From: Prunella strophiata
Lineage: Eukaryota > Chordata > Aves > Passeriformes > Prunellidae
Direction of reading: 5' to 3'
Assembly: GCA_036583965.1 (NCBI GenBank)
Contig: JAZBQD010000006.1
Location: 186,001-250,000, forward strand
DNA: 64,000 bases
A model generated the notes under the pieces. That model did no database searches and was not told the DNA's origin. It was given only the letters and a program-made list of their open reading frames with translations. The position numbers were made by a program, and so were the translations under genes. Every line of letters starts with the position of its first letter. The stretch's first letter is position 1. Positions 9,945 through 20,096 of the stretch are shown here, piece by piece.

Positions 9945-11023
9945 TGAGTGGCTCTCAGAGAGACAGAAACAGGGGACAGTCTGCTGAAGAGTGGAAAGAC
10001 ATCACTACCAGGGTAGGGAGGCTACTTGTGAATGTTCACAATGTAGATGCCCATGTCCCCAAGAGTCGGGCTAGTGAGGAGCACCAAAACACAATCAGCA
10101 GGTAGACCAGGCTGCAAAGATAGGGGTGTCAAAGATAGACCTAGATTGGGAACACAAGGGAGAGTTATTCCTAGCTCAATGGGCCCATGATACCTCAAGC
10201 CATCAATGTAGAGACGCCACCTATAAGTGGGCACGAGACCGAGGGGTGGATTTAACCATGGACAGTATTTTGCAGGTTATCCATGACTGTGAGTCGTGTG
10301 CTGCCATCAAACAGGCCAAGCGAGTGAAGCCCCTATGGTGTGGTGGGCAGTGGACCAAGTACAAGTATGGGGAGGCCTGGCAGATTGATTACATCACCCT
10401 GCCCCAGACCCGCCAAGGCAAGCACTACGTGCTGATAATGGTAGAAGACACCATGGGATGGTTGGAAACCTACCCGGTGTCTCAGGCCACTGCCTGTAAC
10501 ACCATCCTGGGCCTGGAAAACCAGGTCCTTTGGAGGCATGGTACCCCTGAGAGGATTGAGTCAGACAATGGGACTCATTTCAAGAACAGCCTTATCAATA
10601 CCTGGGCTAAGGAACATGGTATTGAGTGGGTGTACCATATCCCCTACCATGCACCAGCTGTGGGCATAGTGGAGAGGTACAATGGACTACTAAAAACCCA
10701 GTTGAAAGCCTTGGGTGGGGGGTCTTTCAAAAAGTGGGATCAGCATTTAGCAACGGCCACCTGGTTCGTTAACACCTGAGGTTCCACCAACCGAGCAGGT
10801 CCTGCCCAGTCTGAGTCCCTGAATATAATAGATGGAGATAAAGTCCCAGTGGTACATGTCAGAGGTTTGTTAGGGAAGACTGTGTGGATCAATTCTGCCT
10901 CAAGTACAGACAAACCCATTAGTGGGGGTGTCTTTGCTCAGGGACCAGGTTGCACATGGTGGATAATGCAGAGAGATGGAACATCACCATGTGTACCTCA
11001 GGGAGATTTGATTGCGGGGTGAG
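9945..11023 (+). pseudogene. ERVL-like RNase H tail and integrase
   Basis: After a short RNase H C-terminal piece (VDAHVPKSRA), frame 10126-10779 encodes an integrase. It has a zinc-binding H..H..C-x2-C N-terminus (HDCESCAAIKQA) and a catalytic core with D in QIDYITLP, D in SDNGTHF and E in GIVERYNG. The spacing D-35-E is exact. A TGA at 10777-10779 stops it, and the same frame continues to 11023 with the SH3-like C-terminal domain. Integrase joins viral DNA to host DNA. The core is intact but the protein is truncated and lacks RT partners. Confidence 0.8.
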
Positions 11024-11386
11024 AATGATATGCAAATATCACTGTTTGTTGCATGTTACTGGCATTGTCTGTGCATTAAACCACACAGACATGAGATAGA
11101 AGGAAATGTGTAAGTGTCGAAGATCTGAGCAAGTGAAAGATGGAGAAGGAAATGTGTGTCAAAGGTCTGAGCAAGTGAAAGATGGAGTTTTGAGTGAGTA
11201 AAATGGAAGTGGGGAATCCTGCAGCTCTCTAGTACAGGGCCTGGATTCAGTGGCCTTGTGTAGGGATGCAACGAGGGCATGATGGGTACTGCTTGTAATT
11301 TTTGGGGGGGAAAAATGGATGTTTTTATGTGAATAAAGTGCATGATGTTTGGTACTATGTTGATAATATGGGGATAAGGGGTGGAA

Positions 11387-12020
11387 TGTCCTAGGGTGAC
11401 GTTATGATGCTTGTATCCCCAGTCATCTGTTCTGTTTCTGCTGGATATTATGTTCTGTACCTTCAAGACTGGCTCCCAAAAATGAAGTTCTGTTTTGTTA
11501 TCAGCCTGCTCCCCCACAGCTGGCAGGACAGAAAGACAGAGCAGTACATAGTGCAGCTTTTGCTTTTTGCTTTGCTCCTGCTTTGCTCTTGCTTTTTGCT
11601 TCTGCTCGTTAGTTAGTTTAGCTAAGCAGCCTGAATTTTTTCCCTGGACTGTTGTTCCTTTCCCTTTTTTGGAACCACTCCAACCTGCTCCAGACTGGGA
11701 CCTGAGAAACACCAAGAGTTTGCACCTTGTGGCCTGAAGCAGCCATCCCCAGCACCAGAGGGACCAATAACAGAGCAACCACTCCCAGGAGAGACTTTCT
11801 GAATTTGTCATCTTTTTCAGGGCAGTGAAAGAGTGTTGTCATCCAGTATTGTCCATTTTGTGTGCTGGGGGGTGCTTTGCCTGTTAAATAAACAGGTTCT
11901 TTCCACTTCTCTCTCCAAGGAATCCTTTCTGAACCAGTTGGAGGGAGGGGTTGTCTGGGTTTGCTTTCTAGATAGGCCCCCTTTGGAGGTTGTCTCCCAA
12001 ATTTGCCCTAAACCAGGACA
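11387..12020 (+). mobile_element. 3' LTR of ERVL-like element
   Basis: It follows a polypurine tract (GGGATAAGGGGTGGAA, 11371-11386), starts TGTCCTAGGG, has AAATAAACA at about 11887, and ends AACCAGGACA. No matching 5' LTR is visible upstream, so the element is 5'-truncated or mosaic. Confidence 0.65.
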
Positions 12021-12127
12021 GTATGGTGTAGATGGTAATAGAATAAGGGGTGGATTATGTAATAGGTTACAATATAAAAACATATTCTATTCCCATCCTC
12101 AAGAGCTGTTGAAATCAGGAGGGGCAT

Positions 12128-12418
12128 TGTCACTATAGGACACGAAATAACATGACGCGGACATGCAGCGCTCCCAAGGTAACAAACAGCACTTTTAATT
12201 TCTGACTCCAACGTTTATACATTTCTAAAAGTGACAGTGGATTGGAGGGTGAAAGTGCCACCTCTCCAATGACACTGGACAAACCAACAGTCCATCAAAT
12301 TTCTCCTCCTCCATAAAAGAATGCAAAACAATAAGTTATTCACATCAAGTGTTTGAGAAAGTTCATTACAAGAATGTAAAAATCAGGAGGCTTAGAAAAA
12401 CTAAAAAACAGGGTGACA
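12128..12418 (-). mobile_element. 3' LTR (family C) of minus-strand class II provirus
   Basis: On the minus strand it starts TGTCACCCTG, preceded by a purine-rich GAAAAGGGTGAGA, and ends TAGTGACA. It pairs with 18879-19171. By eye about 25 of 290 bases differ between the two LTRs, so the insertion is not recent. Confidence 0.8.
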
Positions 12419-12486
12419 TCTCACCCTTTTCATTTAAAAAAAAAAGAGGAAAGAAAGAAAAAATAACAATGTGAAAAGAGAAAAAA

Positions 12487-13112
12487 TGAACAATGCTCAG
12501 TGTCCATTCATGGAGGATTCATCAGTGATCACTCGCGTCATCTGCATCCAAGTCATCACTCAATGATTCACCTACTTGATGCCTTTCAGCTTGGTCATGG
12601 TTTCTACCTTGCCCGTTGGCTGGATTCTGTCTATGCAGTCGCAGGTCAGGGTGAACACACTTCGAAGGTACCCAGCGTACCCCAGTATCTGTGGATACAC
12701 AAGCATACGCTCGCCCCAAAGCAGTAAGGTCATAGGGACCTTCCCACTGTTTGGTGACTAAATTCTGCACCCAAACCTTCGCTCGAGGCTGATGTGAGAA
12801 ATGAAAATGTTCAGTGTCCATTTGTGGAGGAATCATCGGAGTGATCACTCGCGTCGTCTGCATCCGAGTCATCACTCGATGACCCATCGACCCTCATGCC
12901 TGTCAGTTTGGTCACTGTTTCCACTTTGATCATCGGCTGGATTCTGTCTCTGCGGTCGCAGGTCAGGACGAACACACTTTGAAGGTACCCAGCGCACCCT
13001 AGTATTTGTGGATACACAAGCATACCATTGCCCCAAAGCAGTAAGGTCATAGGGACCTTCCCACTGTTTGGTGACTAAATTCTGCACCCGAACCTTTGCT
13101 CGAGGCTGATGT
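12487..13112 (-). repeat. Two tandem ~310-bp copies of the integrase 3' end
   Basis: Bases 12487-12800 and 12801-13112 are direct repeats. Each encodes the integrase C-terminal segment around LVTKQWEGPYDL followed by an acidic tail (DDLDADDASDH in one, DDSDADDASDH in the other). The pol frame ends in the upstream copy, so the second copy is untranslated duplicate. Confidence 0.8.
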
Positions 13113-15450
13113 GCCTCGTCTGCGGCCTGCAATGAGAGATGATGATTCAAAATGACAGGATTATTTGAGTTCTGTGGCACAGTGAGATGATTGACTGTGT
13201 ATAAAGCTTTTGCCAACCGACTGTGAGGGGTTTCACCCTGCATTCCCCGTTTTTGTTTTTGAAGAACCTGCTTCAGAGTACCATGAGCGCGTTCTGCAAT
13301 AGCTTGACCAGCCGGAGAATGAGGGATACCAAACCTGTGTGACACACCCCACAGCTGCAGGAACTGCCGCACCTTCTGTGATGCGTAAGCAGGACCATTG
13401 TTGGTTTTCACAGCAGAAGGTATGCCTAGAACGGCAAAGGCCTGCCTCCAGTGGGAAATGACATCTTGGGCCTTTTCTCTAGTGTGAGCAGAATCCCACA
13501 TCACAGAGGAGAAGGTGTCCACCGTGACATGCACATACTTGAGCCGGCCAAACTCAGCAATCTGGGTGACATTGGTTTGCCAAAGCTCCAAGGCCCTAAG
13601 GCCCCCGGGGCTGACCCCTGACAGCAAAGGCGGAGCAAGTGCGTGGCAGTCGTCACACAACTGGACAATGTCACGAGCCTCAGTTGGCATCAGCTGAAAC
13701 TGCTTCTGCAGGGTATGTGTGTTCTGATGGAAAAACCCATGTGATGCCTTGGCCTGCGCAAGTGTATCAGGCTGAGGTGTTACCCATGCTGGGTTAGCCA
13801 ACATGTCAGCCCTCGCGTTACCTTCCACTACAAACCCTGGCAAATTGGTGTGACTCCTCACATGCAGAATGTAGAACGGATGAACCCGGGCCTGAATGGC
13901 ACACCACAGGGCCTTCAGTAAACGAAACAATACAGGATTACTGACCTCCTTCAAAATTGAATGCCCCAACTGCTGTGCAATGTTGGCCACATAGGCAGAA
14001 TCTGTGACCAAACTGAAAGATTCCTGGGAAAATCTCTCAAATGCCATGACAGCAGCCCTCAATTCAACCACCTGGGCTGACCCATCCTCATGACCTTCCA
14101 GAACCTGCCAGTCAGATCCATCCCTCCAGGTGACAATGGCCTTGCCTGTTTTCCCTGAACCATCCGTGAAGACAGTGGGTCCTTGCACTGGCTCCTGGCG
14201 ATGTTTGGGCCGCAAAGAAATCTGAGTGAGTTTCGCCACCTGCAGTAGCTTGTGGCTGGGCAGATGATAAGTGATCTGGCCTGAAAAATTTTCCAGAGCA
14301 CTTTGCAGGGACACACTGTTTGCAAAGCACCAGTCAAAATCCTCCCGCTGCACCGGGAGAATGATCTTTGCAGGATCTGCACCCATCAGTTGCAAACGCC
14401 GTTGTCGGCATTTGATTATCAAGCGAGCAATCAGCTCAAACAGTGCAGTTGCCGTCTTCTGTGGCTGATGGGGCAGGAAGACCCATTCCAAGACATGCAA
14501 GGGATCAGACCATTTGTCACTCCACTGGCCAATGACACCTGTGGGATGCGAATCTGGAGTGGTAAAGAACACAGTGACATCAATAGAAGGATCAATGCGA
14601 TGGACCTGGCATGCAGAAACAGCTTGCTGAACCTCCTCCAGCACTTGACGTGCCTCAGGGTTCAATGTGCGAGGTGACTTCAAATCAGAGTCTCCCTTCA
14701 ATAAATCAAACAGGGGAGACAATTGTGCATTGGTCAGTTCCAAGTATGGACACAACCAAGTGATGACACCTATCAATTTCTGGGCATCATTCAGTGTCTT
14801 CACTGACTGCACAAATTGCACCTCCTGGTGTCGGATCATCCGTTCCAGAATTTTGACTCCCAAATACTTCCAGGGAGGTGGCTGTTGAACCTTTTCTGGA
14901 GCCACCTGCAGCCCATGAGAATGCAAAGCATCGAGCAACCGAGGCTGAATCCTCAGCAGCTCATCCTGGGTGGACAGAGCCACCAAAATGTCGTCCATAT
15001 AATGATACAGACGGGCATCAGGAAACTGCTTGCGAACTCCAGACAAGGCACGGGCCACATACCATTGGCCTATGGCAGGAGAATTGCGCATGCCCTGGGG
15101 CAAAGTCCTCCATTGTTATTGCTGTGCGGGCTCAGCAGAAGACAAACTTTGGTCTGTCATTGGGATGCAAAGGAATTGTGAAAAAACAGTCCTTCAAATC
15201 CTCAATGAGGACCGGCCACTTTGTGGGAAGCATGGTAGGTGACGGCATTCCTGGCTGCAATGTTCCCATGCTTTCCATCACAGCATTGACCTTTCGGAAG
15301 TCTTGTAACAACCTCCATTTCCCAGATTTCTTCTTGATGCAGAAGACAGGAGTATTCCAGGGACTGGTAGAAAGCTCCAGATGACCCTGGTCCATCTGCT
15401 CCTGCACCAGATTTCAAAGGGCAACCAATTTATCTTGAGGGAGGGGTCAC
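12872..15450 (-). pseudogene. Class II ERV pol: RT, RNase H, integrase (provirus 2)
   Basis: The frame 15103 to 12872 runs 743 residues from mid-RT through RNase H (TDGSG) to the integrase end. YMDD is present. The RT N-terminal part (15407-15132) is in another frame because a small deletion near 15120 removed part of the fingers. In integrase the first catalytic Asp is Asn (QTNVTQ) and the second is also Asn (KTNNGPAY); the Glu (AIAERAH) remains. The enzyme would be dead. No env follows before the 3' LTR. Confidence 0.85.
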
Positions 15451-15459
15451 TGTTTCTCC

Positions 15460-16280
15460 CAGATGGGTTTGTCCACCAGCCACCTTAAAGGAGGCGTAGG
15501 ACACTCTGCACCCTTCAGCACAGTGGGTCCCATCAAAAACCCGTCCCGATGCACACCCCCCCATGTGGACAGAGCATCCCTTCCCCAGTGGTTAGCACAA
15601 GTTGAAGTAACATGAGGACTAATCAAGGCAGTCTGTCCCTCCGGGCTCCCAACCAGCACAGGCCGCTGGCTCACATAGCATTGCGCCGATCCTCCCAGTC
15701 CTGTGACAGGCGTCTCCATCGGATCCAAGGGCCACTGCGGGGGCCAGGTGGCAAGGAGAGAACCGTCACGTCCGCGCCACGGTCAAGAAGCCCATGGAGG
15801 CGGATCTCCAGATCTCACCAGGGATAGACAGGGTACACAGCACCTTGGGACAGTCTTTGGTCAGGACAGCGGTCCACTGAACTTGAGGCAGCCCAGCGGA
15901 TACAAAGCCGCCATGTCCTCACGACCGGTCAGCTGTCCTGCCACCAGAGGACTTAAAAGGCACAAGTTGAGCGATCCGCGTCCCTTCCGGGATAGTGACA
16001 GGGGGCTGGGTGTGGAGACCATGGCATAAATCTGTCCCGTAAAATCTGCAGCAATGAGTCCCATGTGCACAATGATGCCCTGAAGGGTGGCACTAGACCT
16101 CCCCATAAGGAGATCACTCATGCCCTCGCCCAAGGGACCAAAGGCATCTGAAAGGACCTTGTGTATTTTGCAAGAGTCTAAGACAACTGTTGCTGCTGTG
16201 CAGACATCAGCACCTGCTGAGCTGCAGGTGCTGGCTGCAAGCCGGCTAAGGAAACCTCCATTGGCTCCGGGGCCCAGAGA
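15460..16280 (-). pseudogene. dUTPase and protease region (provirus 2)
   Basis: Reading on the minus strand, a dUTPase domain has SAGADV (motif 1), GRSS (motif 2) and GLIAADFTG (motif 3). The motif-3 Asp expected after the Ile is Ala. Protease follows with LLDRGADV at about 15785-15770, where the catalytic DT/SG triplet reads D-R-G. A dUTPase fused ahead of protease is a betaretrovirus-like trait. Several frame breaks lie between here and RT. Confidence 0.65.
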
Positions 16281-16344
16281 GAAGCTTGTCTCTGGGCACG
16301 TCTCCCCTTCGTGCTCCGGTTCCCGTTTCCTGAGCCTGGCAAAG

Positions 16345-18758
16345 CCTAGCCATTAACATGAACCGTTGCCTTGCAAACATTTGCCATGTGGTTCGGGGTT
16401 CCACACTGACCACACAAAAATAAGGGAGTTGGAACTTTCTGTGCTTTCTTTCCCTGTTTCTTGCTGGCCTGAGCATTCCCCTGCTGTTGCTGCCTGCCCT
16501 GCAGCACTGCCCACACTGGCTGCACAGCAGTAGCCAAGGCAGCCATCTTCTGACCAGAGGGGCCTATGCTTGCACAGGCCTCTGCCATCTGGGAGACAGT
16601 AAGATCACCAGGAAGAGCCTCTATGATCCTCTTACAATTGTCATTGCAGTTACTTCTCACAAGGTTTGCAATCACAATTCTCCTTGCCTCAGGATCTGCC
16701 ACCTGCCTCTCCACAGAGGCTGTCAGCCTCCCTTGCAAATTTCATGAAAGGCTCATTAGCCCCCTGGACAACGGTCGCAAACAGTTGCTTTGGAGCAGAC
16801 ATTTCTAGGGTCTGAACTATTGCTGCAATGCCCAACATCTGGCACTGGTCAAGCATGAGGGGATCAAAGCCAGCTTGCCCCTGAGGATCAGCATAATTGC
16901 CTGTGCCCAACAGCATGTCAACAACGACCACACGCCATGGGATTCTGCTCCACTGCCCTGGCAGCTAACTGAGCCCATTTAGATTCAAAAACGCTGAATT
17001 CCACAGGCAGAAAAAGAATACGTGCCATAGCATGGATGTCGTGAGGTGTCAGCATGTCAGCAGCAATCACTCAAAGCATCTGCATGACTTCAGCAGACCC
17101 CAGACCATGTTGCACAACTGTATCATGGAGTTCCTTCGCATTCCTAAATGATATAGGTTGATGAGTGTTATGAGTAACACCCCTGAGCACAGGGAAAGCC
17201 TGGGGACCGCCTGGTAAGGTTGCAGCACCTGCCAAGTCCTGTCCCGTTGGCCCCACAGCGACAGAGGCAGACACCTGACTGAAAGGCAGCTCAACACCAC
17301 TCGACACCACGGCCCCTGCAGCATTAGCAGGGACAGAGGAGCCACCTCCGCAATCCTGCAGATGCTGTGCGAAGGCAGACTCAACCATCTCCTTGATCTT
17401 AGCTTGGACTTCTCACCAGAATCGCCTGTGTTCCTTCTGATGCATGGTCACCTGGCACACGGGAGTGTCCACAAAGCCAACGAGGAGGGTCCATGGCCCC
17501 GGGAAGCCACTGGTCTCTGGTTGGCCATGTCAGCAGTCGCACTAAAGGTGAACACCTCAGCGCCCTGTCGCACCTCAGCCCCAGCATCCACAGGAGGCAG
17601 GGGCAGTGAGGTCGAACATGCCGGCAGCCCGGCAGTGCTGTCCCTTGCAGCACAGGTAGAGGGCACCGTGGCGGATGCAGGTGTCAGCACAGACCACAAC
17701 AGGACCTGTGCAGGGGAGGTTTGGGGCGCAGAGAGAGACGTGGCGTGTGGAGCCACGTCACTTCAGGCCAACACAAGGGCATTTGGGACAGCCCCTGTGA
17801 GTGTCCGACCCGTGACATGAGATCCTACAGCGGGCACCGCCCTGCCGAGTAGAGCAGGGCCAGGCTGCCCACCCACCATGGTGGGACCTGATGGAACACC
17901 GACCAATGCCCCACCTCCACCAGCTTCCACCACATGCCCATCAGGCTGCACTGACTCAGAAACGGGGAAAGCCGCCCCCCCCCCCCCCCCCCCCCCCCCA
18001 AGATCAGACCAACACAGAAGCAGACAAACACTCTTGCGCTGCACCCAGGGGTATTTCATGGAAACGCCGCAATTCAGACAAAGTGTTGTTACCTAATCAG
18101 ACTCCAACAGAGGCGGAGGCTGAGCAAGGGGCTCCCCACAGCCCCTGAGCACTGGGAAGGCACAAAGGGAGGGCAGATCCTCCCTGCCACGCCGCCTCCG
18201 CTGCGCAGCACGGGGTGGGGTCAGCTGAGCCAACTCCATGGAGCCCCCAGAAGCCCACGGGGCTCCCCCACTGGCTGGTCGCTCAGGACCAGACAGCTGG
18301 GAGCCCAATCCACCCTGGGGGAACAAACATCGCCATCCAAGATGGAGACACCTCCCAGCTCACCATCCTGAGGAGGAGATGGGGAAGTTTCTGCTTCACG
18401 CAGAAATTCTAATTCCCCCTTGTCTACGTCCGAGATGGAAGGATCCCTCAGGGAACTTCAAGCAGCTACAAAATCCAGATCCCCACCAAATTGCATCAAA
18501 CTTTTTCCACTGCACCAGCAGTGATCCCACGTCTGTAGTGCAATTATCAAAAAGCACTTCCATGAGATGGCCTCCCACAAGAGATGACACCTCCCTGGAG
18601 AATGCCTCTGCAGGGTTGGAGAAAAACCCTTGCTGTCTGGCCCACAGAAATAATCTTTCAAAATCACTCCAGGAAATGGAAACCTGTTTGCACTCCAGGA
18701 GACCCTTCCAGAGGTCCAAAACCAGAAAATCCTCCATCAAACGCACAGGGGTTGCCAT
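16345..18758 (-). pseudogene. Class II ERV gag (provirus 2)
   Basis: It starts at 18758 as M-A-T-P, whereas provirus 3 starts M-G and so keeps a possible myristoylation site. A matrix-like helix block (FERLFLWARQQGFF) is followed by Pro-rich spacer with a 20-C run near 17980, capsid with a frameshift in the major homology region near 16735, and a nucleocapsid with one intact CCHC knuckle (CGQCGTPNHMANVC). Multiple frame changes make it nonfunctional. Confidence 0.7.
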
Positions 18759-18878
18759 TACCTCAAGAGCTGCAGGTAAAGTGCCAAACAGCCCACAACC
18801 ACCACGCCAAAGCAGGAAGGAAGAGGTAAAACTATACGACCTCACCCATGGCTGTTCCACACATGGCTGCCATCCAGA

Positions 18879-19171
18879 TGTTGCTATAGGACATGAAAAA
18901 ACACATTGCGGACACACAGCACTCCCAAGGTAAAAAAGAGCACTTTTCATTTCTGACTCCAACATTTATACATTTCCAAAAGTGACAGTGGATTGGAGGG
19001 TGAAAGTGCCACCTCTCCAATGACACTGGACAAACCAACAGTCCATCATATTTCCCCTCCCGCATAAAAGAATGCGAAACAACAAGTTATTCACATCAAG
19101 TGTGTGAGAAAGTTCGTTACAAGAATGTAAACATCAGAAGGCTTAGAAAAACTAAAAAAACCAGGGTGACA
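18879..19171 (-). mobile_element. 5' LTR (family C) of minus-strand provirus
   Basis: It starts TGTCACCCTGG at 19171 and ends AGCAACA on the minus strand. Two bases later TGGATGGCAGCC occupies the primer-binding position but differs from the TGGTGACC seen in provirus 3, so the site is decayed. Confidence 0.75.
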
Positions 19172-19668
19172 GTTTTTTCCTTATCTCCTGTTAATGGGCC
19201 CATCAATTCCTTGCCACATGATTCAGACATAACTCCCTCTGGTAGCCATATCTGTTTAATGGGCAATCAAGGACCAATCATGAGTCAGAGAACGATATCA
19301 GCCCACTGTGAGAGGCTCCACCCAGGTGGGAGGAGCTCAGCATCCCCACCTGGATATGATCTGGGCTTTGGGACAGAACAAGGTGCCCTTACCCACTGGT
19401 TTCCAGAGGACAAAGAGCTGCCAGATCTTTTCTACAGGATCACCACTTCAAGCAGATCATTTCATCTGGATTGCTACCACCACCCTACCTAGCAGGGTGT
19501 CAGGTTGTACTCTGACTCTGTCGTGGCTTTCTTTTGTGCTATTGCATGTATTGTGGGTTTTTTTAACTTTTCCTATATAAATTGTATTTCTGGCTTGGAG
19601 TCTCTCACTGGTTTTGATTTCAAACCAGAACAACCGCCCACTGGCAATGGTTGTTTGGCTTGATTGAC

Positions 19669-19970
19669 TGTTGCCCTGAATTTTTATGTTTCTCTAAAGC
19701 CTTCTGATGTTTACATTCTTGTGCAGAACTTTCTCACACACTTTTTGTAAATAACTTATTGTTTTGTCTTCCTCTATGGAGGAAGAGTAACTTGATGGAC
19801 TGTTGAGTTGTCCAGTGGCATTGAGGAGGTGGCACTGTCACCCTCCATTGACACTGGGATTTCAGAAAACTATAAATGGAGTCAGATTTCAATAAACTTC
19901 CTCTTTTTGCTCTCTCACACCTTGCAAAGAGCTGCTGTCTGCGTTGTGTCGTTTGTGCTCCACAGTGACA
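19669..19970 (+). mobile_element. 5' LTR (family C) of plus-strand class II provirus
   Basis: 302 bp, from TGTTGCCCTG to CACAGTGACA. TATAAA at 19872-19877 and AATAAA at 19891-19896 are closely spaced. The same LTR, also 302 bp, is inverted at 59056-59357. Confidence 0.8.
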
Positions 19971-19972
19971 TC

Positions 19973-19990
19973 TGGTGACCGCCGAGTGAA
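19973..19990 (+). other. Candidate primer binding site
   Basis: TGGTGACCGCCGAG lies 2 nt after the LTR, where the site should be. I cannot assign the tRNA with confidence. Confidence 0.5.
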
Positions 19991-20096
19991 CGACATCTGT
20001 GGGTGAGGTCGTGTGATTTAAAGTTGCCTCTTTACTTTTTTCTTGTTGTGGTGCGGTGGCATTGTGCTGTTTAGAGCTTTGCCTGCAGCTCTTGTG

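Larger units (their letters stand above)
12058..19632 (+). mobile_element. LTR, family A, split in two by a 7-kb provirus
   Basis: Bases 12058-12127 start TGTAATAGG after a polypurine tract. Bases 19172-19632 continue the same LTR to AACCAGAACA. The complete relative is at 50785-51325 (minus). The pieces join in the order of the intact copy, with the minus-strand class II provirus lying between them. Total LTR length is about 530 bp, like the intact 541 bp. Confidence 0.7.
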
